Of a stretch of 64,000 bases of DNA, positions 53,769 through 64,000 are shown piece after piece. Within the stretch, counting starts at the first letter, position 1. The number at the start of each line of letters is the position of its first letter. The position numbers and the translations under genes are program-made. The stretch is from Gliomastix tumulicola (taxonomy: Eukaryota; Ascomycota; Sordariomycetes; Hypocreales; Bionectriaceae): assembly GCA_001599755.1 (NCBI GenBank), contig BCHX01000003.1, forward strand, positions 2,081,289 through 2,145,288. The letters are read 5' to 3'. Below the pieces are notes generated by a model. The model did no database searches and was not told the origin of the DNA. It worked only from the letters and a program-made list of their open reading frames with translations.

Positions 53769-56428
53769 ATGATGCGCGTTCAAAGCCAAATCGCCTCCTG
53801 GGCTGCTCTCGTGGCTTCGGCAGCTGCTGACAATGACTTCTCTCAGTATGCGCGGACGGATGTAAGTCGCGGCCACGGGGAATGGCTGTCACAAGACGGA
53901 AAAGAAGACCGGCAAGCTAATATTGTGTAGACGGGCTCGATCAATGGAGGCAACACATTCCCAGGTGTCGTCCGACCGCTCGGCGTTGTCAAGCTCGGCC
54001 CGGATATGTACACTGGGACAGACGCATACTCTGGATACCAGCCGACGGGGAACTTTACCGGCTTCTCCATGCTTCACCAGAGCGGAACTGGTGGCGCGCC
54101 GAAGTACGGTGTTGTTGCTCAGATGCCCGTCGTCGGCGAGGTCGAGAATCCTCTGAGCGATGCTATGAATGACACACGTGCCAGCCCGGATGAAACCGAG
54201 GTCGGCTACTACAAGGCTTCTCTCGGATCGGGAACAGTCTTGGAGATGGGGGCGTCAACCAAGGCTGGCTTGTACCAGTATACCTTTCCGGAAGGCGAGG
54301 GACCGTACAATGTCCTGGTCGATGTCTCCCATGTTCTCTCTTCATACCGTGGTCAAGGTATCGAGCAGCATTTTCTGGGTGGTAACATTAGCGTTCACGA
54401 GGGAGACTCGGATGGCGACTACTACTACACTGGGTCTGGTACATACGACAATGTAAGTAGGCTAGAAGCGGCCTGGGAATTTGTTCTCTCTATCAAGCTC
54501 CTCAGCTCTCCAGTCATCGTCTGTCGTTCCTCAGCTTATAAGAATAGGGTTGGAACAGGGCCGGTCCGTGGAGCGTCTACTTCTGCGGCTACTTCGACAC
54601 TCCTTCAAGTTACAAGACCTTCCTTGGCGCCGACTTCGTGACCGACAACCTTGTTGAGTTCTCGAATAAGACGAGCCACGGGTCTAAGACAGCGAGGCTC
54701 GGAGCCTTGTTTACTTTCAATGAGACTTCTGTGGTCTCGCGGGTTGGAGTGTCTTTCATTTCAACAGACCAAGCTTGCTCGAACGTCAATGCCCAGATCC
54801 CCGATGGCACATCGCTTGAGGAGCTCCGGGATGAGACTAAGAAGGCGTGGAACTCGCAAGTGTTCAGCAAAGTCACGACCAAGGAGACAAACACGACTAA
54901 GCTGACCCAGCTGTACACCGCCCTCTACTTTATGCATCTCCTGCCAACGAACAAGACGGGCGAAAACCCGCTCTGGGAGTCTGAGGAACCGTACTACGAT
55001 GACGTCTTCACTTTCTGGGATATTGTAAGCCGCAGACAGATATCAGACTTGAGAAGAGCTGGCAATGCTAACATACCACTTAACAGTACCGTTCTCTGAC
55101 CCCGCTCCTCCATATCCTGCAGCCGGTGTACTATGAGGAGTTCATACGCTCTATGGTAGACATCTGGCGTCATCAAGGCTGGATTTCCGACGCTCGGTCA
55201 TCCTTCTATAACGGCGCTGTTCAGGGCGGTACTAACGGCGACAATGTGCTAGCTGACGCCTACTTGAAGGGTGTCAGAGGCAAGATCAACTGGGACGATG
55301 CTTTGTCCGCCATGATTAAGAATGCCGAGGTTGTGCCTGTCAACAACAATGATCCCCGTGACCCTACTGGTGCTACCCAGGAAGGGAGAAGCGCCCTTCC
55401 CGACTGGCACGAGTACGGCTTCATCACTCCTACGTACGGCCGCTCCGTCTCCCGAGCCGTTGAGTAGTAAGTCAGAGACAAAGGACGGACCATTGGCAAA
55501 GGCAGCAAGCAACAGCTCACACGTCTCCAGCTCCGTCAACGACTTCTCCATTGCTGCTGTTGCCCTGGGTCAGGGACGCAACTCGCAGTTCGAGAAGTAC
55601 TTCGACCGCTCCCACAACTGGCGCAACCACTGGAACCCGGACCTCGAGGGCCTCGGCTTCTCTGGCTTCCTCGGTCCCCGCGACGCCGACGGCTTCATCT
55701 ACCAGGACCCCATCTCCTGCGGCGGCTGCTACTGGCGCGACTACTACTACCAGGCGCTCCCCTGGGAGTACTCGTTCAACGCGCATCACGACCTGGCCAC
55801 CATCATCGAGTACTGTGACGGCCCGCGCACGTTTGTCGACCGGCTCGAGATGACCTTCACGCCGGGCGTGTACGGCGGCAACGGGCAGTTCGGCAACACG
55901 CTGTTCAACCCGGGCAACCAGCCGAGCTTCGTCACGCCGTACCTGTACAGCTACGTCAACAGGCAGGACCTCGCCGTGCGCCGCAGCCGCTTCGTCGCCA
56001 AGTCGTACTACGCGCCCACGCCCGGAGGATTGCCTGGGAACAGCGATGCTGGCGCCATGGAGTCGTGGCTGCTGTGGAGCATGATTGGGCTGTTCCCGAT
56101 GACGGGCCAGCCCATCTTCTTCATCGGGTCGCCCTGGTTCTCGGACCTGAGCATCGACCTCGGGGATGGTAAGACGCTGGATATCACGACTGAGGGCGGG
56201 AGCGAGGAGGCGTTCTACGTGCAGTCGCTCAAGGTCAACGGCAAGCGGTGGAACAAGAGTTGGCTCAGCTGGTACGATATCTTTGCCGAGGGCGGGACGC
56301 TTCAGTTTGTCCTTGGGGACACGCCGTCAAACTGGACGACGGGAGCAACGCCTCCCACCCCAGGCAGTCTGGATGTGGATGAGGCGAGGGGCCTCATCTC
56401 GGACTGGATCGAAAAGGCAAGCAACTGA
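53769..56428 (+). CDS. Secreted GH92 alpha-1,2-mannosidase
   Basis: Calcium-dependent exo-alpha-mannosidase family GH92, trimming mannans or N-glycans outside the cell. Exons 53769-53861, 53931-54452, 54548-55024, 55087-55466 and 55531-56428 give 789 residues. A signal peptide (MMRVQSQIASWAALVASAAA) supports secretion. The N-terminal beta domain begins TGSINGGNTFPGVVRPLGVVKLGPD with YSGYQPTGNFTGFSMLHQSGTGG, classic GH92 motifs. The C-terminal (alpha/alpha) domain contains the catalytic-loop sequence GNSDAGAMESWLLWSMIGLFPM near residue 660, preceded by QYVRRSRF-like and HHDLATIIEYCDG segments. Several NxT/S sequons are present. The last exon is GC3-rich. Junctions restore YDN-GWNRAGPW, WDI-YRSLTP and VEY-SVNDFS. 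Adjacent to a divergent regulator. Confidence 0.93.
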
Positions 56429-56846
56429 TGACGGGAGAACATGTCGAGACTAGGCGTCTCTGTACTGGCTTGGTTGAATCATGGGCATCTTACGTCCTCT
56501 ACCTTATAGACGGCCTCTTCATCAAATCCAATTCCCCAATGGTGATCCAGTCCTCAGATGAGCTGGCAGGCTTGTCAATATGACTTGTCCAAAAATGGCG
56601 AGTATAAGACGCACTTGAGAATTACAACACTATAGACACGAAAAGGTAGACGCTCAGATCCTACCGACTGTAAACGCCCCGGACATATAAACCGCAACTT
56701 GGGCCAGAAGAACCATAACCGCTTCTAGATACCATAAACTCCGCGCTGCATCGAGCACCCACTCTAGCTAGCTCTGGCTTATATACAAAGCTCTTCCAAG
56801 TCATTAAAATTACACCGAGGGGAACAGGGTTTCGTCAGCCGCCTTT
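56429..56846. other. Convergent spacer GH92/TMEM184
   Basis: 418 bp between convergent stops. A- and T-rich with nothing recognised beyond probable 3' UTR sequence. Confidence 0.4.
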
Positions 56847-58757
56847 TTATTTTGAGGGATTGTCCGACCCCCAGACGTTGCGAAACTCCTCGTTATCTGA
56901 CACCTGGTATCCTTCGAAATAGTCTGGGTCTGGCAGCTGTTCTTGTTGCTGCCTTGTCTGCGGTTGACCTGAAGTTGCTTCGCTGAGCTGAGCGGCGCTC
57001 TGCTGCGGCGGCGGGCTTCCATGGCCGTCGACTTGACTCGATTCAGTGGCTGGCGCTCCCTGGTCGAGGTTGAGTTGAGACGCAGCTGGCACCTCATGCT
57101 CGATGACCTTCTTCGGCTTCTTTTTCTTCTTGACTGGGACGACGGGTTGGACTTCAGGTTCATGCCGTGAGTCTGAGTCGCGGTGCGGTGGAGGATGGGA
57201 CCGGTGGCTGGAAGCTGGTGAAGATCTAGCCCCGGGAGACTGGATGTCTAATCTTGGCTGGTATGAGGATCTGCGGCTGCGTGTATATGACAGATAACGA
57301 TCACCCAGCGGCTCACTGGCTGTGATGACGGGGTACTGTCGGGCATGGTTAGCAAATCCGTGCGACAAATCGTGGGGGGGGGGGGGGGGGTCAGTAATGC
57401 TCACGTTCCAGTCCCCGTACTCCAACGCCCTTGCGGCCTCGTACATGGCCTCCTCGTCTGCGTCAATCTCTGGCTCCTCGAAGGTGCCATGAGTGTTCTC
57501 GTTCATCTGGTCTACCCGACTACTCGGCCCTGGGGATCCATTAGAGCCCAGGAGCGGAGTCGTCGTGTTCACCTCGCCAGGTTTGGGAATCCAGTACTTC
57601 CCCTTACCGCCCCTCTCGTATCGCATCCCTTCTCGAAGTCTGGCAAGACGGGACTTGGAGTCCTCATGTGCCATGACCTTGTCACCTGAATCAAACACCC
57701 TGTAGCCGTAGTTGTCGCCTCTGAATGTCTCCTTTGAGTCCTCGATGAGATCCCGGACACCGAAAGCGTCACGGATGGCGTAGGTCAGGGGCATCCTCGC
57801 CGACAGGATGCTGTTGTCGGCAAAGTCCTTCCACGAGAAGGCGTACCAGTGCGCAACAGCGAAGAAGGGCATCTCAACGCAGATCAGTGCGTCCTGAATG
57901 GCCGCTGCAAGGTTGTCTGATGTGTAACCCTGTACGTCATCGGGTATGGCACCCAGGAAGACGAGGATGGAGAGGAAGAAGCCCTGCCAGTACGAGGCGA
58001 AGATGATGAGCTTGATGCAGAGGAACTTGGGCACGGGCCTGAAGGGCGTGAGGTCCTTGTGCATGCAGACCCAGAAGAGACCGAGCGAGTACAAGCTCAG
58101 GGTAACGCTGATGTTGTAGATAATACCGCTCCATAGGTAGCCCGAGCCTGCCCCGATGTAGCCCTCTTGGTATGTTTCTGTGGCCTTCATGATGATGGCT
58201 GCCAACGCCAGGATCGGCTTCAACCACGCATACTGCAGGATTCCTCGCTTGATGGACAAGAAGGTATGAGGGTCGGAGATGTCAACTTTGGGAAGGATGT
58301 GATTGAGCGGCCAGAGATGCTGGACCGGCGCGCGACCGTGAGTCATGATGATCAGAGACCGCTCTCCGCCGAGATAGTTGATGAGAAGCTGGAAGAATGT
58401 GTAGATCGTGAACGCTTCGTAGATGTCTCGGATGGGGTCGACGAAGGCAGACGCGGTCAGCGAGACCATGCTCGTCCACGAGGCGATCGAGTATATCGGC
58501 ACCATGACAAGGATTCGGACGACATATCGCTGTAGTAGAGGTTTTCGGTAGTTCTTGAGCTGCAGCAATATTGATCTGTGCCATCGGTACGGTCAGCATG
58601 TTGTCATAGGATCGCGAAATTAGGCCTAGGACTCCTACACGATGGACATGAGCGTGGAAGCCAGAGATGCCACGCCCGCCACGATCGTCGTCGCGGCAGC
58701 AAACTTCTGGCCGGTGCCGCCACCTTCGGCCATGCTCGAGAAATCGACGCTCGACAT
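56847..58757 (-). CDS. TMEM184/DUF300-family membrane protein (organic solute transporter-alpha type)
   Basis: Predicted seven-TM protein of the PF03619 family (fungal relatives of TMEM184 and plant LAZ1), probably at the vacuole or plasma membrane; molecular role unsettled. Exons complement 58639-58757, 57405-58575 and 56847-57335 give about 592 residues. The start MSSVDFSSMAEGG precedes TM1 (TIVAGVASLASTLMSIV); joining SIV-SILLQLKNYRKPLLQRYVVRI across intron 1 (63 bp, branch GCTGAC) restores the family sequence. Signatures include MVPIYSIASWTSMVSL, DPIRDIYEAFTIYTFFQLLINYLGGE and CVEMPFFAVAHWYAFSW. The C-terminal half is disordered, with a KKKKKPKK stretch. Intron 2 (about 57336-57404) is in frame with no stop and contains a 17-base C run on the coding strand, so a retained form is conceivable. 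Confidence 0.86.
57336..57404 (-). other. Probable in-frame intron with homopolymeric C tract
   Basis: Donor GTGAGC, branch TTGCTAAC and acceptor GACAG fit a fungal intron. Its length is a multiple of three and it lacks stops, so reading through would add about 23 residues including five prolines. The exact length of the homopolymer (16 or 17) is hard to read. Confidence 0.6.
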
Positions 58758-58982
58758 GGCAAGCACGTGTTGGCAGCAAAAGAGGCAGCTGTGGCCGTGG
58801 GGAGGGAAGCTATCCGGAAAGGTGGGCGACGGAACAGCGTCAGCCTAATTCATGGCGAGGACGTGGGAAGGCTCGGCTTTCGGGTGCAAGGCAATCAGGG
58901 CGCCGATCTAGTCTGCAGTCCGCAGCTCAAATGGCATGAGTCGCGTGCAATGACGTGTCTGTCACTCGATGTTGGCGGGCGC

Positions 58983-59060
58983 GGACCAAAAAGTTGGAGT
59001 AGAGGTCATCTGGGGAAGATGGCGTCTCCCGTCACCTCGAGTTGCGCACCAAAAAGTTGC
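58983..59060. repeat. Duplicated CCAAAAAGTTG motif
   Basis: The 11-mer CCAAAAAGTTG occurs at about 58985-58995 and again at about 59049-59059, both on the plus strand, 64 bp apart. The flanks differ, so it may be a repeated regulator site. Confidence 0.45.
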
Positions 59061-59201
59061 ATCAGGGCAGCTTACAGTGGAGGAAGCCTCCCGTCGGGTC
59101 CGGTACCAGGACCAGCTCAGAGCTTAGGTGGATCTACAGGGGTCCGTGTCGCTCGCTTTAGTGGCTCCAGCGCGCTGAGAGGCTGTAAGTGGGCAAGCGG
59201 A

Positions 59202-59266
59202 CGAATAAATACTTGAGACATATACACACCCAAATTGTATGGCCCCATAACTCAAGTATTTATTCG
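59202..59266. repeat. Perfect 65-bp foldback element with 16-bp terminal inverted repeats
   Basis: CGAATAAATACTTGAG (59202-59217) and CTCAAGTATTTATTCG (59251-59266) are exact reverse complements around a 33-bp loop. The reverse complement of the whole element aligns with 8502-8568. This is MITE-like in shape but very short; a hairpin-forming regulatory site is the alternative. Confidence 0.8.
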
Positions 59267-59516
59267 GCCGCGTGGTGGGGTCCACGACACGCCAACGCCA
59301 GACGGGAGCTTCCTCCAGGTGCTTCCCGTCCATTGGCTTGGCTGGTCAACGTCAACTTTTGCCAGAGCCACCTCAATTACACGGACATTTGACGGCTGTC
59401 ACAAGTCTCCTGCAATCCGAAAATGACGACACGCACCAATCGCACACGACGAGATCAATGACACGCAGGCAGAGGCCGACCGGCTGGGACCCTGCAGGCT
59501 TGTCCAGACAGCCACC

Positions 59517-62500
59517 ATGTCTTCCACTGGCCCCTCGCTGGTAGACGTCGCCGAACGAGCACGGCGGCATCCGGGCTTCAACATGTTGCGTCCACCGCCT
59601 ATAGATCATTCCCGCCGCTCAAGTGTCTGTGCTAATGAATCATCTGCGACAGTGAATTTCTCATCTTCCTCCTTCTCTGCTCGGGGCTCTCCATCTTCTT
59701 CCTGCTCTACTTCAACCGGGTCGTCGCATCGGCCGTCTCGTATGCCATCCGCACGTGGACATGGCACAAACACCGAGTCTACATCGACATCAGCGCGCTG
59801 CAGATATCACTGCTAGGCGGCCGAATATTCTTCACCGGCTTACGATACCATGGATCCAACGAGACCTTCTTCATCCAGCATGGCTATGTGACATGGCGGT
59901 ATTGGCTTCGGCGGGTTCGAGACGTTGATATTCTGGCGCAGGGAAGCTCATCCGAAACGGCAGAGCATGGCCACGAGAAGAACGAGAAACTTCCCTGCAG
60001 AGTCACGGTCAACTTGATTGGTGTGGAATGGTTCGTCTACAACCGGAGCCCGGCTTACGACTCCATTATCAACGGTCTATCCGGATCATTGGCGCCCGAT
60101 ACCGCTACCGCAACGAGCTCCCATACAAACGATGGACCCGAGAACGCGGGACCCCGATTGCGCAAGGCACAGCCGGACAATTTCACCGAGAAGTCCGGGG
60201 ACAGCTCGACACCCAGAAACGAGAGTCGCGTGCCAAACGGGCATGATATGTCGGAGAAGGGCAGCCAAGAGAGGGATGCGGCCTCGTCTCGGAGCCGGGC
60301 TGCGTCTGGTACGACAGGAACAGGGAGCTTCGTCGAGGGGGCAGAGGCATACAAGTCTGCTCGTGACCTGCCTTTCATGCTTCAGCTCTTCCCCATCCAC
60401 ATCGAATGCGAAAAGGCTGCTGCTGTTATTGGGAATGACAACACGAAAGGTGTCCTTGTCGTCCATGCAGACTCAGTGAGTGCGGATATTGATGCATCCA
60501 AGACGCAGACGGTCGATCCCTACCGCCAGGTCTTCAATGTCGAATTCAGCCACCCTGTCGTGCGGATGCGCGAGAACGAGGATTTCAAGATGGACCAGGC
60601 AGCACGCGCGACTGGCGAGGGTCTGACAAATCTGGAATCCCAGTCACCTCCGAAGCCCTCCTTCATCCGTCGGTGGGCTGTCAGTCTAGCCAGGTCGTTG
60701 CACAGGCTTCGGCGCAAAATTTTCGGAGCTAGGGGTGTACGATTTCCAGATCCTCGAGATCCTTTAAGCGCAGCACCTCCTCCAGTGCCCGGCGCAAACA
60801 GCTGGCAAGGGCTTTCCAGGTACCTGGATGATCAGGACTTAGACGACAAAGCCCGTTGGTCCTCGGTAGAATATGCGGCTGAGTCGACCATCCTGGACTC
60901 TCCAGAGGCGACGATGGTGGTATACTGGGATACTGTCAGCAAAGTCACAGCTCACGCCCGCCGTCACCCAGAGCCTGGCCCATCAAATCGCATCAATGGG
61001 TCTCGCGCGCCCGCCTGGGGAATGCACTTCACTATTAAAGGCGGCGTGATGAACTATGGACCCTGGGCAGACCGTCGACGGGCGGACCTGCAACGGGTGT
61101 TCTTCCCGACTCTGTCCAAAGATGCAGTTCCCGCAACACCACTGCCTGTTGGCGCGTTCCGAGTTCCCACGGAGTTTCGCCTTGATATTGATCTCGAGGA
61201 GACGGTAGTCGTGCGAGTTCCTTTTCGAGAGCCGTCGAAGAACTGGCGATGGCGTGGCCAGGAACCCCAGCTCAAACAGCAAAAGCCCCGTAGCAGGCGA
61301 GACCGGACGAAAAAAGACGCCAAGGGCGAGGCAGCTCCTATCCGGCCCTCGGCGTGGCTTGAAGCAAAAGTTGCACCAAACTCTACGGTTGCGTACTCAA
61401 TGGACATGCTAGCATCATCCAAAGGCTTCACAAACAAGCTTGATGTTGAGCTTCCAGGTACCGAGATCAGGACAGTTGTAAACCAGGATCTGCTATGGAA
61501 GTCTGGACCCCAGCGCATCACTTGCGACCTTTCCAACCCCCTCTCTTGGAACTCTCTCAGACAATGGCGATTTGATGTACAGTCCGACGACCTCGAATTG
61601 TATATCCTTCGAGATCACATCTTCCTTCTAATCGACTTGATAGATGACTGGTCCAGCGGCCCTCCTCCAGAGTACCTAGTCTTCACACCCTTCAAGTACC
61701 TGATGAATTTGAACCTGAGAAACCTACGGCTGTATCTCAACGTCAACGACGCAAACATTATCGACAACGCAACAGTCATGGACGAGAATGCGTACCTGAT
61801 CATTTCAAGCCCTCTCCTGACAGCACAAACGGCTATTCCAATCGACAAGTACCGTCCAGACAAGAACACCATTCCCTTTGACGTCCAAGCGGAGACATTG
61901 GATCTTGCCTTCAATGCTCCTCAGTGGAATACGCTCTCAGCTTTTGCTCTGTCGAATGAGATAGGCCGCGTCAAGCATCTCGTTCTCGGGGGAAAGTACC
62001 ATTACAACGCGACGACCTCACCTGCCAACACGGACACCCTTGTCTTAAATGTACACGGGCGCTCCGCGCAGGCGTATCTTTATGGATTTGTTGTCAGATT
62101 CTTCTTGCTGTTGAAGGATGATTATTTCGGGGACCATGTCCACTTCCGCACGCTTGACGAGTATCAAGAACAGCTGCAGTTGAAGGAGCAAGGCCAAGAT
62201 CCTCAGCCAACCCGCGCTCCCAACAAGAAATCGAATGACCTAGATGTGATCCTTGGTATCAAAGTTGAGAACCCCAAAGTCATGATACCGACGAACCTCT
62301 ACTCGTCAACCAACTATGTGGAGGCGGAGCTGGCAGCTGTATCTGTTGACTTGCGTTTCACAAACTATTATATGGACTTGGAGCTTGCCTTGAGCCCTCT
62401 CAGCTTGTCCCTTGGCTCGTTGCAGGAAGGCCTAGAGTCGCCAAACTTCCATTTCTCTAATACGCAACTCTTCGTCGACGGTATCCGCGTGTACGGCCAC

Positions 62501-64000
62501 CGACTCTTTGGGTTACCGCCGACGGAGCCAACCTATCTTTGCAACTGGGATGTGGCGGTTGGCGCCGCCTCAGGTGAGTGCTCGGGTGCTTTCCTCGCAG
62601 CACTAGCCAGAGCAGGAGCAGCGTTCGGCTTCACGTTCGACGATGTTGAGAATGCTTTGGTTCCCTACTCTACGCTTGTGTTTGACGACGTCACTTTCGC
62701 TCGAATTCACGTCGAGAGTGTCAAAGTGTGGCTGCATGTGGACGAGGCCGCTTTCCTCTTTTCCACTGACGCCATTGATGTTACCTTTGACGACTGGGCG
62801 AACTCGCACTACTCGAAAAAGGCCAACATCAACATCCCAAACGTGGAGTTGTCTTGCATCAACTCGGAATCAGCAGCACGATATAAATCACGGCACCAGC
62901 ATCCCACTGAAACTCACGCCTACTTCCGGACTGATCTACGAGTTGCATCCATCGGCAGGAAACTTCATTTCTCTGAAAAGAGGAAACTACAGCAAGAGCT
63001 CGTCCAACGAGAGGACCAGAGGACCAATCGAACGCCATTCTTGTTGAGACCGGAGTTCCTTGATCACCTGATAGCTGAGCAGGTCGATCCTCCTGCTCAG
63101 TGCTCACCGACGCCACCGCATCCTGTTCCTCCACCAGAGAGTGAAACGGATTCACTGAGGAGCTCTATCCCTTCCCGTAGATCCCGGGGTCTGAGAAATC
63201 AAAGCTCATTCCTGTCTCTATCTGCGTCAAGTACGCACAGTGTTCAGCGTTCAAGGAGTCGGCACAGTGCAGGTCACAGAAGCGGGCAAAAGCTTCCAGT
63301 CAGCCCTGGTCCACCGGGCAGTCATTCCCTAGCCCCCGGAAGCGCAGCGCTAGACAGGGCTGCGTCGGTGTCAAGCCGGCGAGACTCAGCCCTGTACCCG
63401 GACACGAACCTCGCCTCATCGTCGCATGATCATCATCATCACACTTCGGTAGTCTTTTCAAGTCAGTACTACACTCCACATTTCGCCCTGGACGGTGTTC
63501 AGCCGACTACACGAGAACTGCCACAGCAGGACTTCGACGAGGACGACGAAGGAGACTTCCTCCGCAACACGGTTGCGGAGCTTGACGATGTAGATCCCGA
63601 CGGCTTCAGTCAGGACCATTCGTACAACAGCATCCTCCTAGAGTTCCCGAACGGACTAACCGGGTTTATGCATCCAACTGCTATTAAGCACCTCACGTCG
63701 CTAATAGCTGCATTGCAGCCTAAGGACCCAGAGGAGATATTGGATAGCCTGCAGACGGGCGCCATGGGCAAAGTTTTTGGTACAAAGAAAAAGCACGACG
63801 CAAGTGGGACGACCATGGATGTGCTCCTGAGACTGCCAAAAGCGAGCGTGCGAATATTACACTCGTCCTCCTTGGACTCGCCAGACCCTTCACAAGAAGA
63901 GCAAGATCAGTACGACTTGCTGATCTCCAATGTCGGACTAGTTACGCGATCGGTTTCTGACTTCGTCGAGGGCAATCCGGAAGCGAGCGAGTCGAGAACC
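59517..64000 (+). CDS. csf1: Csf1, bridge-like lipid transfer protein (5' part, runs off right edge)
   Basis: Giant membrane-anchored lipid channel of the VPS13/BLTP superfamily; yeast Csf1 (BLTP1/Tweek relative) moves phospholipid at ER contacts and is needed for cold fermentation and lipid homeostasis. Proposed exons 59517-59584 and 59653-64000 and beyond (intron 68 bp, donor GTTGCG, branch GCTAATG, acceptor CGACAG), at least 1472 codons, with the frame open to the window end. The N-terminal anchor helix is EFLIFLLLCSGLSIFFLLYF followed by NRVVASAVSYAIRTWTWHKHRVYID and the signature ISLLGGRIFFTGLRYHG...YVTWRYWLRRVRD. Later blocks match the family, e.g. HFTIKGGVMNYGPWADRRR and VFTPFKYLMNLNL. 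A disordered Ser/Arg/Pro-rich stretch lies near 63100-63450. The first exon and its unusual donor are uncertain; the long exon is not. Confidence 0.9.

Larger units (their letters stand above)
58758..59516. promoter_or_regulatory. Divergent promoter TMEM184/csf1 with intact foldback element
   Basis: 759 bp between divergent starts. It contains two GGACCAAAAAGTTG-like segments (58983 and 59047 region: GCACCAAAAAGTTG) and the perfect hairpin element at 59202-59266. No gene seen. Confidence 0.45.

Noticed and set aside
60018..60479. Plus-strand frame of 153 codons within csf1
   Set aside because: Out-of-frame with the continuous csf1 reading frame, which carries the conserved sequence.
62560..62640. 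Possible intron starting GGTGAGTGC at about 62571 in csf1
   Set aside because: The reading frame continues without a stop and the sequence after it is consistent with the protein; no clear need for splicing.

Overview
The window is nuclear DNA of a filamentous ascomycete (Pezizomycotina, most likely Sordariomycetes). Genes are split by short introns (about 55-250 bp) with GT/GC-rich donors, CTAAC or CTGAC branch sites and CAG/TAG acceptors. UTRs and promoters are pyrimidine-rich. Several families are fungus-specific: Zn2Cys6 regulators, a GPI-anchored GH17, Nur1 and Csf1. I rebuilt exon structures by hand from splice signals, reading frame and family conservation; boundaries are given in each entry.

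Layout, left to right. 1-6 kb: a Zn2Cys6 regulator (minus, running off the left edge) is divergent from a 14-TM DHA2-type MFS transporter; the shared promoter holds palindromic sites. 7-10 kb: neuronal calcium sensor ncs1 and a METTL21/Rkm5-type lysine methyltransferase. 10-17.3 kb: a tail-anchored coiled-coil protein of unknown function, nuclear rim protein nur1, V-ATPase subunit F (vma7), and an ML-domain PG/PI (NPC2-type) lipid transfer protein. 19.6-24.6 kb: Set3-type PHD-SET protein and alg7 (GlcNAc-1-P transferase, first step of N-glycan assembly). 25.6-32 kb: a DHA1-type MFS transporter, a transglutaminase-like protein and a GPI-anchored GH17 glucanase. 33.7-42.6 kb: two unrelated F-box proteins separated by 4.3 kb with no gene I can support. 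44.4-49.8 kb: mitochondrial NAD-isocitrate dehydrogenase subunit 2 and, divergently, exocyst Sec5. 50.4-56.4 kb: a BED plus Zn2Cys6 regulator divergent from a secreted GH92 alpha-mannosidase. 56.8-64 kb: a TMEM184/DUF300 membrane protein divergent from the 5' part of csf1, a giant bridge-like lipid transfer protein that runs off the right edge.

Most genes are conserved housekeeping functions (membrane traffic, calcium signalling, vacuole acidification, lipid transfer, glycosylation, TCA cycle). The accessory content is two transporters, two regulators and two secreted or wall glycosidases. I see no transposon ORF, CRISPR array, rRNA, convincing tRNA or biosynthetic core enzyme. The most unusual structural signal is a ~65-bp foldback element with 16-bp terminal inverted repeats, intact near 59.2 kb and degenerate near 8.5 kb; each copy lies upstream of a start codon. 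No system that I would call wholly new stands out.
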